The translations under genes were made by a program, and so were the position numbers. From Paraburkholderia metrosideri (GTDB lineage Bacteria > Pseudomonadota > Gammaproteobacteria > Burkholderiales > Burkholderiaceae), in NCBI RefSeq assembly GCF_904848625.1, contig NZ_CAJHCP010000017.1, positions 55,035 through 119,034 on the forward strand: DNA of 64,000 nucleotides, given 5' to 3'. The notes beneath the pieces are model-generated. The model saw only the letters and a program-made list of their open reading frames with translations. It was not told the DNA's origin and made no database searches. Below, one piece after another: positions 1 to 6,633 of the stretch (its first letter is position 1; each line of letters starts with the position of its first letter).

Positions 1-1
1 A

Positions 2-280
2 TATAAAAACTCGCTTTCTGAAATCAAATATTTTCAGAATGAAATCACCAATTTGGAAGCGAAACACTTAGCTCTCAGGTCTGCATTTTTCACCGGCACG
101 GGGTCGCTAATTAACAAGGTGGTTGTCTCCCTAGTAGAAACGGAGCGCAACCATATCCTCGAAAAAGGCCAGACAACGGTAGAACTCGAACGAACGCGAA
201 TCGAACGGGATGACCTTTCGGACGTTACTAAAAGCGTTTCGTCGCTTTTTGAAGCAGTCAAGGAAAAGGTGAAGAAATAG
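2..280 (+). CDS. 3' end of an unidentified protein (partial)
   Basis: The reading frame is already open at base 2 and runs 92 codons to a TAG at 278-280, so the start lies outside the window. The visible part is rich in Lys, Glu and Arg and looks mostly helical, with a charged tail ending KEKVKK. I see no domain or signal sequence that I can name. Its codon use is less GC-rich than the core genes to the right, in keeping with an acquired element. A TTG at 53 could start a shorter version, but the upstream frame has no stop. Function unknown. Confidence 0.5.
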   Translation, partial: YKNSLSEIKYFQNEITNLEAKHLALRSAFFTGTGSLINKVVVSLVETERNHILEKGQTTVELERTRIERDDLSDVTKSVSSLFEAVKEKVKK

Positions 281-921
281 GCGGCACCGGTCCCTCTTTT
301 CATATCAGGATTTGGCGTGCCACGCCCGAGAACAATAGTGGGAACGAAAGCTGCGGTGCTTCCCGCTAAACATGGCGCAACATTGCCGTGCACACAGTGC
401 ATTGACAGATGGTCAGTCGTCGGCTGCAGCGCGAGTGACGGGATCGACGCGTGCCAGGCTGAATTCCGCAGCAAGGTCGCCGTTCGAGCGTCTTCTATGG
501 CTGCTGGACGAATGGCGGAGACTGGCCGATCACGCACAAAGCTTTCCCGGTTGTTCAAGCTATTTCGGTTCGCGTATTCGGCTCGATGCGGCTAGGGGAG
601 TCACCGATTTCGGGGCAGTCCCGCAAATTCACGGTGACATTCCCGCCTGTTCTCCGATCAGCAGCCGCGAACACGAGCGTGTCGCCGTCATGCTATCACC
701 TGGTAGACGCCTGACAGGATATTGATCCTCGCCGCGTCGTCAGCCCTTCCAGAAAAGGGCTGTGTCCGACTCGAGCGTGTCCATCGGCATGTCTCTTCCA
801 TTTCTGATTCGCTCAGATTCAAAATTCTTTCGGACCTATATCACTGCTCCGAGCAAGGCAGCAGCCCGCCGCTCCGTCAGCACGATCCCGCGCTGACGCA
901 TTCCGTCTCTGGAGTCTGGTG
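281..921. other. 641-base stretch without a convincing gene
   Basis: Several short frames are open here. The longest plus-strand one (372-725, 117 codons) has no ribosome binding site and no clear third-position bias. A frame from TTG at 722 to 922 overlaps its stop but is equally unsupported. The end of the stretch carries the GGAG ribosome binding site at 911-914 of the next gene. I see no RNA gene or strong terminator. Confidence 0.4.
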
Positions 922-1050
922 ATGATCCCCATAAGTCCCCTCGACTATTTGGTCGCCTTCGCGACCGCTTTCCTTCTCGGCGCACTCTGGACGTTGTGCT
1001 TCGGCTGCTACGCCAACAAGATCCGACGAGAGGCGGCCGCCCATGCATGA
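922..1050 (+). CDS. 42-residue single-span membrane protein
   Basis: ATG at 922 follows a GGAG (911-914) at a good distance and encodes 42 residues ending with TGA at 1048-1050. Residues 9-31 form one hydrophobic segment containing two cysteines near its end. A short basic tail (KIRR) follows, which suggests an inner-membrane protein with a cytoplasmic C terminus. The stop lies inside the next gene, whose ATG is at 1043, so the two overlap by 8 bases and are probably translationally coupled. Such small proteins are easily missed by gene callers. I do not recognise the family. A joint role with the downstream CxxC protein is an inference from the overlap. Confidence 0.6.
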   Translation: MIPISPLDYLVAFATAFLLGALWTLCFGCYANKIRREAAAHA

Positions 1051-1519
1051 TCAACGTCCATTAGAGTCATCCGGCGATGACGAGGAATGGCTCCAGCACT
1101 GTCGGCGAGCGCACGATCCACGCGAGCCCCCGGATGATCGCCACCCTGGCGATGAACTGCCCCGCTACCACTCAGGCACGTCCAGCGTGATCTATCCGTG
1201 TCCGGCCTGCCAGTCGTTACAGACTGAGCCGCGTCATCGCGCACGCCGGATCGGCGGCGCGATTGGTGCGGCTGCCGGAGCAACTAGCACAGCGGCGGCA
1301 GCACTCTCCGGCGCAGAAATCGGAGCGACGGTCGGTACGCCTGGCGGGCCATTCGGTGTGCTGTGTGGCGCCATTGCCGGCGCGGTCATCGCTGGACTGG
1401 CCGGAGCTGCCGCTGGTTGTGCCACTGGCGCGGCACTTGGCGAAACTCTCGACCAGAAGGTCCTCGACAACTGGCGCTGCCGCGCCTGCGGACACACCTT
1501 CTCCATCCGGCCGGACTGA
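1043..1519 (+). CDS. Glycine-zipper protein with two flanking CxxC pairs
   Basis: This is a 158-residue protein. A polar, acidic N terminus of about 48 residues is followed by CPAC at 53-56. A Gly/Ala-rich segment of about 60 residues (70-133) comes next, with small residues at regular spacing as in glycine-zipper membrane segments. The protein ends with CRAC at 146-149, followed by GHTF. The two CxxC pairs could form one zinc ribbon interrupted by the hydrophobic hairpin, which is an unusual arrangement. The gene overlaps the 42-residue membrane protein upstream. The reading frame is well supported by the cysteines and codon bias, but the function is unknown. Confidence 0.65.
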   Translation: MHDQRPLESSGDDEEWLQHCRRAHDPREPPDDRHPGDELPRYHSGTSSVIYPCPACQSLQTEPRHRARRIGGAIGAAAGATSTAAAALSGAEIGATVGTPGGPFGVLCGAIAGAVIAGLAGAAAGCATGAALGETLDQKVLDNWRCRACGHTFSIRPD

Positions 1520-1568
1520 TCCGGCCTGCGCTTCTCCCCTTTCCTGTTTCCCGATCTTTCCACTGTCG

Positions 1569-1589
1569 CCCGGCTACGTGCCGGGTTTT
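1569..1589 (+). terminator. Terminator hairpin ahead of the DUF932 gene
   Basis: The perfect stem CCCGGC/GCCGGG with a 5-base loop is followed directly by TTTT. It lies after the CxxC gene and 23 bases before the ATG at 1612, so it sits in the leader of the next gene. Confidence 0.65.
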
Positions 1590-1611
1590 ATGCACTTGTC
1601 TGGAGGTTGAT

Positions 1612-2586
1612 ATGCATCTTGTCAGCAATATGGCATATGTCGGCGAAATCCCGTGGCATGGTCTCGGCAACCAGCTTTCCCCGAAGCAGCCCATCGAGGT
1701 CTGGGCCCGTCAGGCCGGCCTTGACTGGACGATCGAATCGGCCGACGTACGATTCGTCGCCAGCAGCACCAGCGGATCACCCAACAACATCGGCTCAATC
1801 CATGCGTTTCCGGAACAACGCGTGCTCTACCGCTCCGACACGAAGGCTCCGCTGTCCGTCGTGTCGTCGCGCTATCAGGTCGTGCAGCCGCGCGAGATCC
1901 TGGAGTTCTATCGCGACCTCACCGAAGTCGGCGGCTTCGAGCTGGAGACGGCCGGCGTGCTCAAGGACGGCAAAAAACTCTGGGCGCTGGCCCGTACCGG
2001 CCAGTCCGTCTCGCTCAAGGGCCGCGACGAGGTGAACGGCTACCTGCTGCTCGCCACCGCCTGTGACGGGACGCTCGCGACCACCGCGCAGTTCACGTCG
2101 GTGCGTGTCGTGTGCAACAACACGCTCGCCATCGCGCTTGGCGATTCGGCAGGGTGCGTGAAGGTGCCGCACCGTAGCCAGTTCGACGCGCAGGCCGTCA
2201 AACGCCAGCTCGGCATCGCGATCTCGTCGTGGGACGGCTTCATGGTCCGCATGAAGGCGCTGGTCGAGCGCAAGGTGAGCGACGCAGCCGCCGAGGCGTT
2301 CTTCCAGCGCGTGCTGACGTATCCGGCGAGTACGGGTCTTCCTGCCCCGGCGACAAATGACAGCGCGATTAAAGCTGCGCACGCACTGTACGCCGGTCGC
2401 GGCAAAGGTGCCACGCTGCCGTCTGCGTCGGGTACGGCATGGGGTCTCGTGAACTCGATCACCGAGTTCGTCGATCACCAGCGTCGCGCACGCAGCGACG
2501 ATCACCGGCGTGATGCAGCGTGGTTCGGTGCTGGCGCCACGCTCAAGCAGAGGGCTTGGGACGAGGCGATGAAGCTCGTCGCATGA
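1612..2586 (+). CDS. DUF932 family phage/plasmid-like protein
   Basis: This is a 324-residue cytoplasmic protein. The N-terminal pattern with GEIPWHGLG at residues 11-19 is typical of DUF932 (TIGR03299, phage/plasmid-like protein), a family found on integrative elements, plasmids and phages. No enzymatic activity has been established for it as far as I know. The start at 1612 is chosen because GGAGG (1602-1606) precedes it at good distance. The frame stays open upstream to 1363, but that part lacks a ribosome binding site and covers a terminator hairpin. The neighbours (YqaJ exonuclease, cysteine-rich RDF-like protein) fit a recombination or maintenance module of a mobile element. Confidence 0.88.
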   Translation: MHLVSNMAYVGEIPWHGLGNQLSPKQPIEVWARQAGLDWTIESADVRFVASSTSGSPNNIGSIHAFPEQRVLYRSDTKAPLSVVSSRYQVVQPREILEFYRDLTEVGGFELETAGVLKDGKKLWALARTGQSVSLKGRDEVNGYLLLATACDGTLATTAQFTSVRVVCNNTLAIALGDSAGCVKVPHRSQFDAQAVKRQLGIAISSWDGFMVRMKALVERKVSDAAAEAFFQRVLTYPASTGLPAPATNDSAIKAAHALYAGRGKGATLPSASGTAWGLVNSITEFVDHQRRARSDDHRRDAAWFGAGATLKQRAWDEAMKLVA

Positions 2587-2615
2587 AGTTCCCATTCCCT
2601 GTTGTTACGTCATAT

Positions 2616-2649
2616 ATGCCTGGCCGGGGTTTTCCCCGCCGGGCATTTT
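2616..2649 (+). terminator. Terminator hairpin ahead of the YqaJ gene
   Basis: A long GC-rich stem (ATGCCTGGC pairing with GCCGGGCAT, one G-U pair, extended by GGG/CCC) is followed by TTTT. It ends 17 bases before the ATG at 2667, with the GGAGG ribosome binding site in between. This is the same layout as the hairpin before the DUF932 gene. Confidence 0.6.
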
Positions 2650-2666
2650 CACATCTGGAGGTGGTT

Positions 2667-3662
2667 ATGTCCCAAGCTGAACCGGCAGGACAGGGCAGAA
2701 ACCGTCCGGCATTACGGCTCGTGGAAACGAAAGACCTCTCACGCGACGAATGGCTATCGGTGCGGAAGAACGGGATTGGCGGATCGGACGCCGCTGCTGC
2801 CGTGGGTCTTAGTCCGTACATGAGTCCGCTCGAACTGTGGATGGTCAAGACCGGGCGAGACGCCGGGCTGGTACGGCCTGATCCCACCGACACCAGTGAA
2901 CCGGTCTATTGGGGAACGTTGCTCGAACCGATTGTCGCCGCCGCGTACACGCAGCAGACCGGCAACCGCGTGCGAAAGGTCAATGCAGTACTCCAGCATC
3001 CGACGATTCCCTTCATGCTCGCGAATCTGGATCGGGAAATCGTCGGCGTGCCTGGTGTGCAGATTCTCGAATGCAAGACTGCGGGCGAGTTCGGCGCACG
3101 GCTGTGGCGCGAGGGTGTGCCCGAATACGTGCAGGTGCAGGTTCAGCACCAACTTGCCGTCACGGGTAAGCGGGCGGCGGATGTGGCCGTGCTGCTCTGC
3201 GGGCAGAAGCTTGACGTGCACCGGATCGAACGTGACGACGCATTGATCGCGCGGCTCATTCCACTCGAAGCCGCGTTCTGGCGATACGTCGAGACCGATA
3301 CGCCGCCGCCCGCGGATGGCTCGGATTCGGCCGATCGCGCGCTGCGCTGCCTGTATCCGGGAACCGGCGGGACGGTTGATTTCAGCGACGACCGGCGCAT
3401 GTCGTCGGCGTTCGCCGACTTGGTTGCAGTTCGGGCCGATATCGAGCAGCGCGAGGCGCAGGAAGCGCTGCTCAAGCAGACGATCCAGCAGGCGATGGCC
3501 GAATCCGACCGTGCGATCTTCGAGACGGGTTCGGTGTCGTTCAAACGCAGTCGCGATAGCACCGGTGTCGATCTCAAGCGGCTGCTTGTCGATCACCCTG
3601 AATTCACGACACAGTACGCGCTCACCAAAACCGGCTCACGCCGGTTTCTCGTGTCCATCTGA
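2667..3662 (+). CDS. YqaJ-type viral recombinase (exonuclease)
   Basis: This is a 331-residue protein of the YqaJ family (PF09588), alkaline-exonuclease-like enzymes of the PD-(D/E)xK fold that resect DNA for single-strand annealing recombination in phages and integrative elements. Visible family features are GIGGSDAAAAVGLS at 36-49, Glu87 in the LLEP segment, Asp122, the catalytic E-C-K at 135-137, and the glutamine-rich YVQVQVQHQ at 154-162. The start at 2667 follows GGAGG; the frame continues upstream to 2520 but without a ribosome binding site. A perfect hairpin (3628-3647) lies inside the last codons. No single-strand annealing protein is visible nearby; the DUF932 neighbour may be a functional partner, which is inference. 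Confidence 0.88.
   Translation: MSQAEPAGQGRNRPALRLVETKDLSRDEWLSVRKNGIGGSDAAAAVGLSPYMSPLELWMVKTGRDAGLVRPDPTDTSEPVYWGTLLEPIVAAAYTQQTGNRVRKVNAVLQHPTIPFMLANLDREIVGVPGVQILECKTAGEFGARLWREGVPEYVQVQVQHQLAVTGKRAADVAVLLCGQKLDVHRIERDDALIARLIPLEAAFWRYVETDTPPPADGSDSADRALRCLYPGTGGTVDFSDDRRMSSAFADLVAVRADIEQREAQEALLKQTIQQAMAESDRAIFETGSVSFKRSRDSTGVDLKRLLVDHPEFTTQYALTKTGSRRFLVSI
3628..3647 (+). terminator. Perfect hairpin inside the end of the YqaJ gene
   Basis: AAACCGGC and GCCGGTTT form an 8-bp stem around TCAC within the last codons of the exonuclease gene. There is no T run of note, so termination is uncertain. It may limit read-through into the next gene, whose leader otherwise holds only a weak CTGC/GCAG hairpin followed by TTTT near 3671-3689. 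Confidence 0.35.
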
Positions 3663-3769
3663 ACCACTTCCTGCCGTTCCCGCAGTTTTCTCTTTCTCCC
3701 ACATTGGTTTGCTTCGCCCATCAGTTTCTCTTTCCGTTGTCCGTTTCCCTTATCTACAGGAGAACCACC

Positions 3770-4690
3770 ATGCTCAAGGGCCTCTCAATCACGCCGCCCG
3801 TGATCGGTCGCATTTCCATTGGCCGTGTCGTCGAAAAGAACGGTAAACGCCTGCCAGAGAAGGACGATCAATTTACCCTGACGACCCAGGTTCAGCAGCG
3901 CGGCGAATGGATGCTGCATCCGCTGAACGAGTCGTTGCGCAAAGTCACCTCTGGCAAGCTTCGCGCGATTCCCGTGCGTTTCCTGTTTAACGATCCCAAT
4001 CTGAACCTGCGTGCCGAGTATTCGCTGTTCGACCGCGATACCGGGCGACCCGTATGCGTTGGCAATGGCGAGACGTGCAGACGGGCGGGCGAAGCAGGCA
4101 TTGAAGCGCTGCCGTGTCCGTCGCCAGACGGCTGCGCATTCGGGCAGGCAGGCAACTGCAAGCCATATGGTCGGCTGAACGTCACGATCGGCGCCGAGGA
4201 TGAACTTGGGTCGTTCGTCTTTCGCACAACCTCGTTCAACTCAATTCGCACGCTTGCCGCCCGGCTTCATTACTTCAGCGCCGTGTCAGGCAATCTGCTC
4301 GCGTGTCTGCCGCTGGAGTTGAAGCTTCGCGGCAAGTCCACAACGCAGAGTTACCGGTCTGCCATCTACTACGTGGACCTTGGGATGAGCGGCGGCGCCA
4401 CGCTCGAGGAGACGATCACGCAGGCACGCGAACTCGATGCCCGCCGCAAGGCTGCCGGTTTCGATCAGTCGGCGCTGGATGCCGCAGCGCGAACCGGTTT
4501 TGCCAACGGCGCTTTCGAGGAAAGTCCGGAGGACGGTGCGGCCGTCGCCGAAGAGTTCTACCCGGAGGGCGAACCGGATGGATCGAGCGGCAAGGCTCAG
4601 ACAGCGCAAGGCCAGACCGGAAACGATCGGCCGACGCTGCGCGACAAGCTCGACCGGAAAACAGCGCTCCTTGGGGGAGCCGCCGCATGA
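3770..4690 (+). CDS. Cysteine-rich protein resembling phage recombination directionality factors
   Basis: This is a 306-residue protein often labelled hydrolase or metal-binding protein on integrative elements. Five cysteines lie in one third of the protein (96, 103, 116, 122, 130). They are followed by KPYGRLNVTI and, after a short gap, a G-F-x-T stretch. From memory this order (basic N terminus, Cys cluster, C-K-P-x-x-R-L, then an aromatic-rich helix) resembles the phiC31 gp3-like recombination directionality factor family; I could not align it. The C-terminal 70 residues are acidic and probably disordered. The start at 3770 has AGGAG upstream. The stop overlaps the next start (ATGA at 4687-4690), indicating coupling. 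The RDF assignment is inference. Confidence 0.6.
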   Translation: MLKGLSITPPVIGRISIGRVVEKNGKRLPEKDDQFTLTTQVQQRGEWMLHPLNESLRKVTSGKLRAIPVRFLFNDPNLNLRAEYSLFDRDTGRPVCVGNGETCRRAGEAGIEALPCPSPDGCAFGQAGNCKPYGRLNVTIGAEDELGSFVFRTTSFNSIRTLAARLHYFSAVSGNLLACLPLELKLRGKSTTQSYRSAIYYVDLGMSGGATLEETITQARELDARRKAAGFDQSALDAAARTGFANGAFEESPEDGAAVAEEFYPEGEPDGSSGKAQTAQGQTGNDRPTLRDKLDRKTALLGGAAA

Positions 4691-5673
4691 GTACGCGTGG
4701 CGTTGCGCCGTCGCGCTGGTCAATCGTGCTCGCAAGCGGAGCCACCGGAACCGCCATCTGCATGTCGGTGCTTGCGGGCTGGCAACGCGGAGGCCGACTG
4801 CCAGAGCGGCTGGTATGGGTGGCGATCGGTATCGTGCTGGTGATCGCTGCTCACCTCCTGCCGGCACTCACACGGACAGCGCCACGACCGGTGCGCTGGG
4901 TGGCTGGCTGCCTGTGGGTCGCGTGTATGGCGGCAACCTGCTACGGTCACGCAACGTTCTTCCTGCTTGCGCAGCAGCACGCCGGCGAAAACCGGGCGGC
5001 ATCAGTCACGCCGATGGTCGCGACGTTCTCGGGACCGTCTGGTCGTAGTCTCGCGGCGATCATGACGGAACGGGCGAAGGTGACGGGCGCGCTGGCTGTC
5101 GCCAATACCCGGCATTGCGCGCGTGACTGTTCAGCGGTACTGATCCGTCGGGTATCGCTGGCGGCGCAGCTCGATGCGCTGAACGCTCAGGCCGATGAGG
5201 CACGGCGGCGACAAGTCACGGCTGACCGTGATGCGGCACGGCGTGAACTGCTGCTGGGCGATCCGGTCTCCAAGCGGCTGGCGGCGACGCTCGGCACCAG
5301 CGTGACGCGTATCGATCTGTTGTCAGGATTGGCGTACGCGGCCATATTGGAAGGCGTCGCCTGCTTGCTCTGGACGGTCACGCTTCAATCACGAACCACC
5401 GCAGTAGTCACGCCGGCGGCGATCAATCCGGTCGCGCTAAGTCACGTGAGCGTCTCGCCCAGTCACGCGCCGATTGCGGTACCCGGTACGGAATCGGTGA
5501 CGTCTCCAGTTCCCCGGGGCTCACCAGATACCGAAGTCATGGGACTCGCCAGAGATGTGGCAGCCGGTCACGTGCGCGCAACCGTTGCCGATATCCGTCG
5601 TCACCTGGGCTGCTCGCAAGCCCGCGCGGCAGCATTGCGCAAGCGGCTGGGCGAACTCTCTCAACCCTCCTAA
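4687..5673 (+). CDS. Membrane protein with C-terminal helix-turn-helix, function unknown
   Basis: This is a 328-residue protein. Hydrophobic segments lie at about 12-32, 42-62, 70-95 and 210-231. Between the third and fourth there is a soluble part with a helical, Arg/Ala/Asp-rich section (155-200) that could be a coiled coil. After the last membrane segment comes a low-complexity Ser/Thr/Pro linker (235-280) and a compact HTH-like end (295-322). That order would place the putative DNA-binding end in the cytoplasm. The ATG at 4687 overlaps the previous stop by 4 bases. A strong terminator follows at 5674. The topology resembles a replication- or partition-linked membrane anchor or a membrane-bound regulator, but I cannot name the family. 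Confidence 0.65.
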   Translation: MSTRGVAPSRWSIVLASGATGTAICMSVLAGWQRGGRLPERLVWVAIGIVLVIAAHLLPALTRTAPRPVRWVAGCLWVACMAATCYGHATFFLLAQQHAGENRAASVTPMVATFSGPSGRSLAAIMTERAKVTGALAVANTRHCARDCSAVLIRRVSLAAQLDALNAQADEARRRQVTADRDAARRELLLGDPVSKRLAATLGTSVTRIDLLSGLAYAAILEGVACLLWTVTLQSRTTAVVTPAAINPVALSHVSVSPSHAPIAVPGTESVTSPVPRGSPDTEVMGLARDVAAGHVRATVADIRRHLGCSQARAAALRKRLGELSQPS

Positions 5674-5696
5674 CCCAGGCGCTCGCCTGGGTTTTT
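5674..5696 (+). terminator. Intrinsic terminator after the membrane-HTH gene
   Basis: CCCAGGC and GCCTGGG pair around GCTC and are followed by TTTTT. The hairpin starts right at the stop codon (TAA) and closes the two-gene unit 3770-5673. Confidence 0.8.
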
Positions 5697-5765
5697 CCAC
5701 TTAAATCCCGTGTATCCGATTCTCTTCGGAGGCGGACGCACGTCTATCGACTGGAGAAAACCATC

Positions 5766-6065
5766 ATGAATCTGCCGTCTATCCACCTTGCTCGCCCACG
5801 TATGAAGTCGGGGAAAATCTTCGTCACACCTGCGGCGCTGACAGCATTGCAGACCGCGGGCGTTTCCCTCTTTGTGCCGCTGCTCCGGCATCTACGCTGT
5901 GACTGGGGCGATATTTCCGAGAGTGATCGCCGACAAAACGAACTTGCCCTGACTGCCGGCTTACGCATCCTATCGAACTACGCGCTACCGAAGGGTGGAA
6001 GTGTGTGGATCATCACGGAATGGGACCGCTCGGCCACGACGATCCTGTTGCCAGACGATTACTGA
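5766..6065 (+). CDS. Small conserved island protein (often mislabelled restriction subunit M)
   Basis: This is a 99-residue soluble protein. The middle has the pattern CDWGDIS followed by R-Q-N-E-L-A-L and a leucine-rich helix. The end reads VWIITEWDRSATTILLPDDY. From memory this closing pattern is shared by short proteins on many proteobacterial integrative elements that carry the automatic label type I restriction endonuclease subunit M. At 99 residues it cannot be a methylase and has no methylase motif. ATG at 5766 follows TGGAGA. It stands alone between a terminator and the convergent XRE gene. Function unknown. Confidence 0.7.
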   Translation: MNLPSIHLARPRMKSGKIFVTPAALTALQTAGVSLFVPLLRHLRCDWGDISESDRRQNELALTAGLRILSNYALPKGGSVWIITEWDRSATTILLPDDY

Positions 6066-6071
6066 TGTGAG

Positions 6072-6419
6072 TTAGCGACGGGCGAGTCGACCGGCAAGAC
6101 GCTCGACGATCTCAATCACCATCGCCCGGTCGTTGCCGCTCAACTTCGCGAGCAGTTGCCCGACGTACTTGGCTTGATCACTGGTGCGACCACTGGCTTC
6201 GGTCAGCATGTCCGCCGCGTCGCACTGAAAGATCTCGGCCAGTTCCACCAGCCGCGCGACGGTCGGCATGACGATGCCGCGCTCCAAGCGCGAGACCGCC
6301 TCGTTGCCGATGCCGAGGTATTCCGCGACCTGCTCCTGCGTCAGGCCGCTCTCCACGCGGTGCTTCGCGATCGCCCGGCCGATCACGCCGGCCAACCGTT
6401 CCGTGTCTGTTTCTGGCAT
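6072..6419 (-). CDS. XRE-family transcriptional regulator
   Basis: This is a 115-residue protein. Residues 8-63 form a classic HTH_3/XRE domain, with the recognition part TQEQVAEYLGIGNEAVSRLE. The C-terminal half is helical and probably dimerises. The start at 6419 is supported by GGAGAG just upstream on the minus strand; the frame stays open to 6506 but that part covers the AT-rich promoter region. It is convergent with the 99-residue gene and divergent from the lipoprotein gene at 6634. A short palindrome at 6472-6482 upstream of its start may be its own operator. Likely a phage-type repressor of island genes (inference). Confidence 0.85.
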   Translation of the reverse strand: MPETDTERLAGVIGRAIAKHRVESGLTQEQVAEYLGIGNEAVSRLERGIVMPTVARLVELAEIFQCDAADMLTEASGRTSDQAKYVGQLLAKLSGNDRAMVIEIVERLAGRLARR

Positions 6420-6471
6420 GTGCTCTCCGATTCGACCTGAATGGTTGAGCACCACCCTTTTAAAATTAAGG

Positions 6472-6482
6472 ACTCTATGAGT
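6472..6482. promoter_or_regulatory. Possible XRE operator
   Basis: The 11-base palindrome ACTCTATGAGT lies in the AT-rich region between the divergent XRE and lipoprotein genes, 53 bases upstream of the XRE start. Short palindromes at this place are common for autoregulated XRE repressors. A single copy only, so weak. Confidence 0.3.
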
Positions 6483-6633
6483 TGAAACTAAACCTTTAAC
6501 GATCAAATGCCGTTATTCCATCCAGCAGGAAAACTCCCAAGCGGGACATGGTGGGCAATTGCGCTCCCGATAACACGCCGCGCGATGACGCCTTTTGCGA
6601 TCGCCGCGCGAACTTATCCATTAGGTTCAGGAC

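Noticed and set aside
34..558. Minus-strand open frame of 174 codons
   Set aside because: It lies opposite the supported partial gene at 2-280, has no ribosome binding site and no family pattern.
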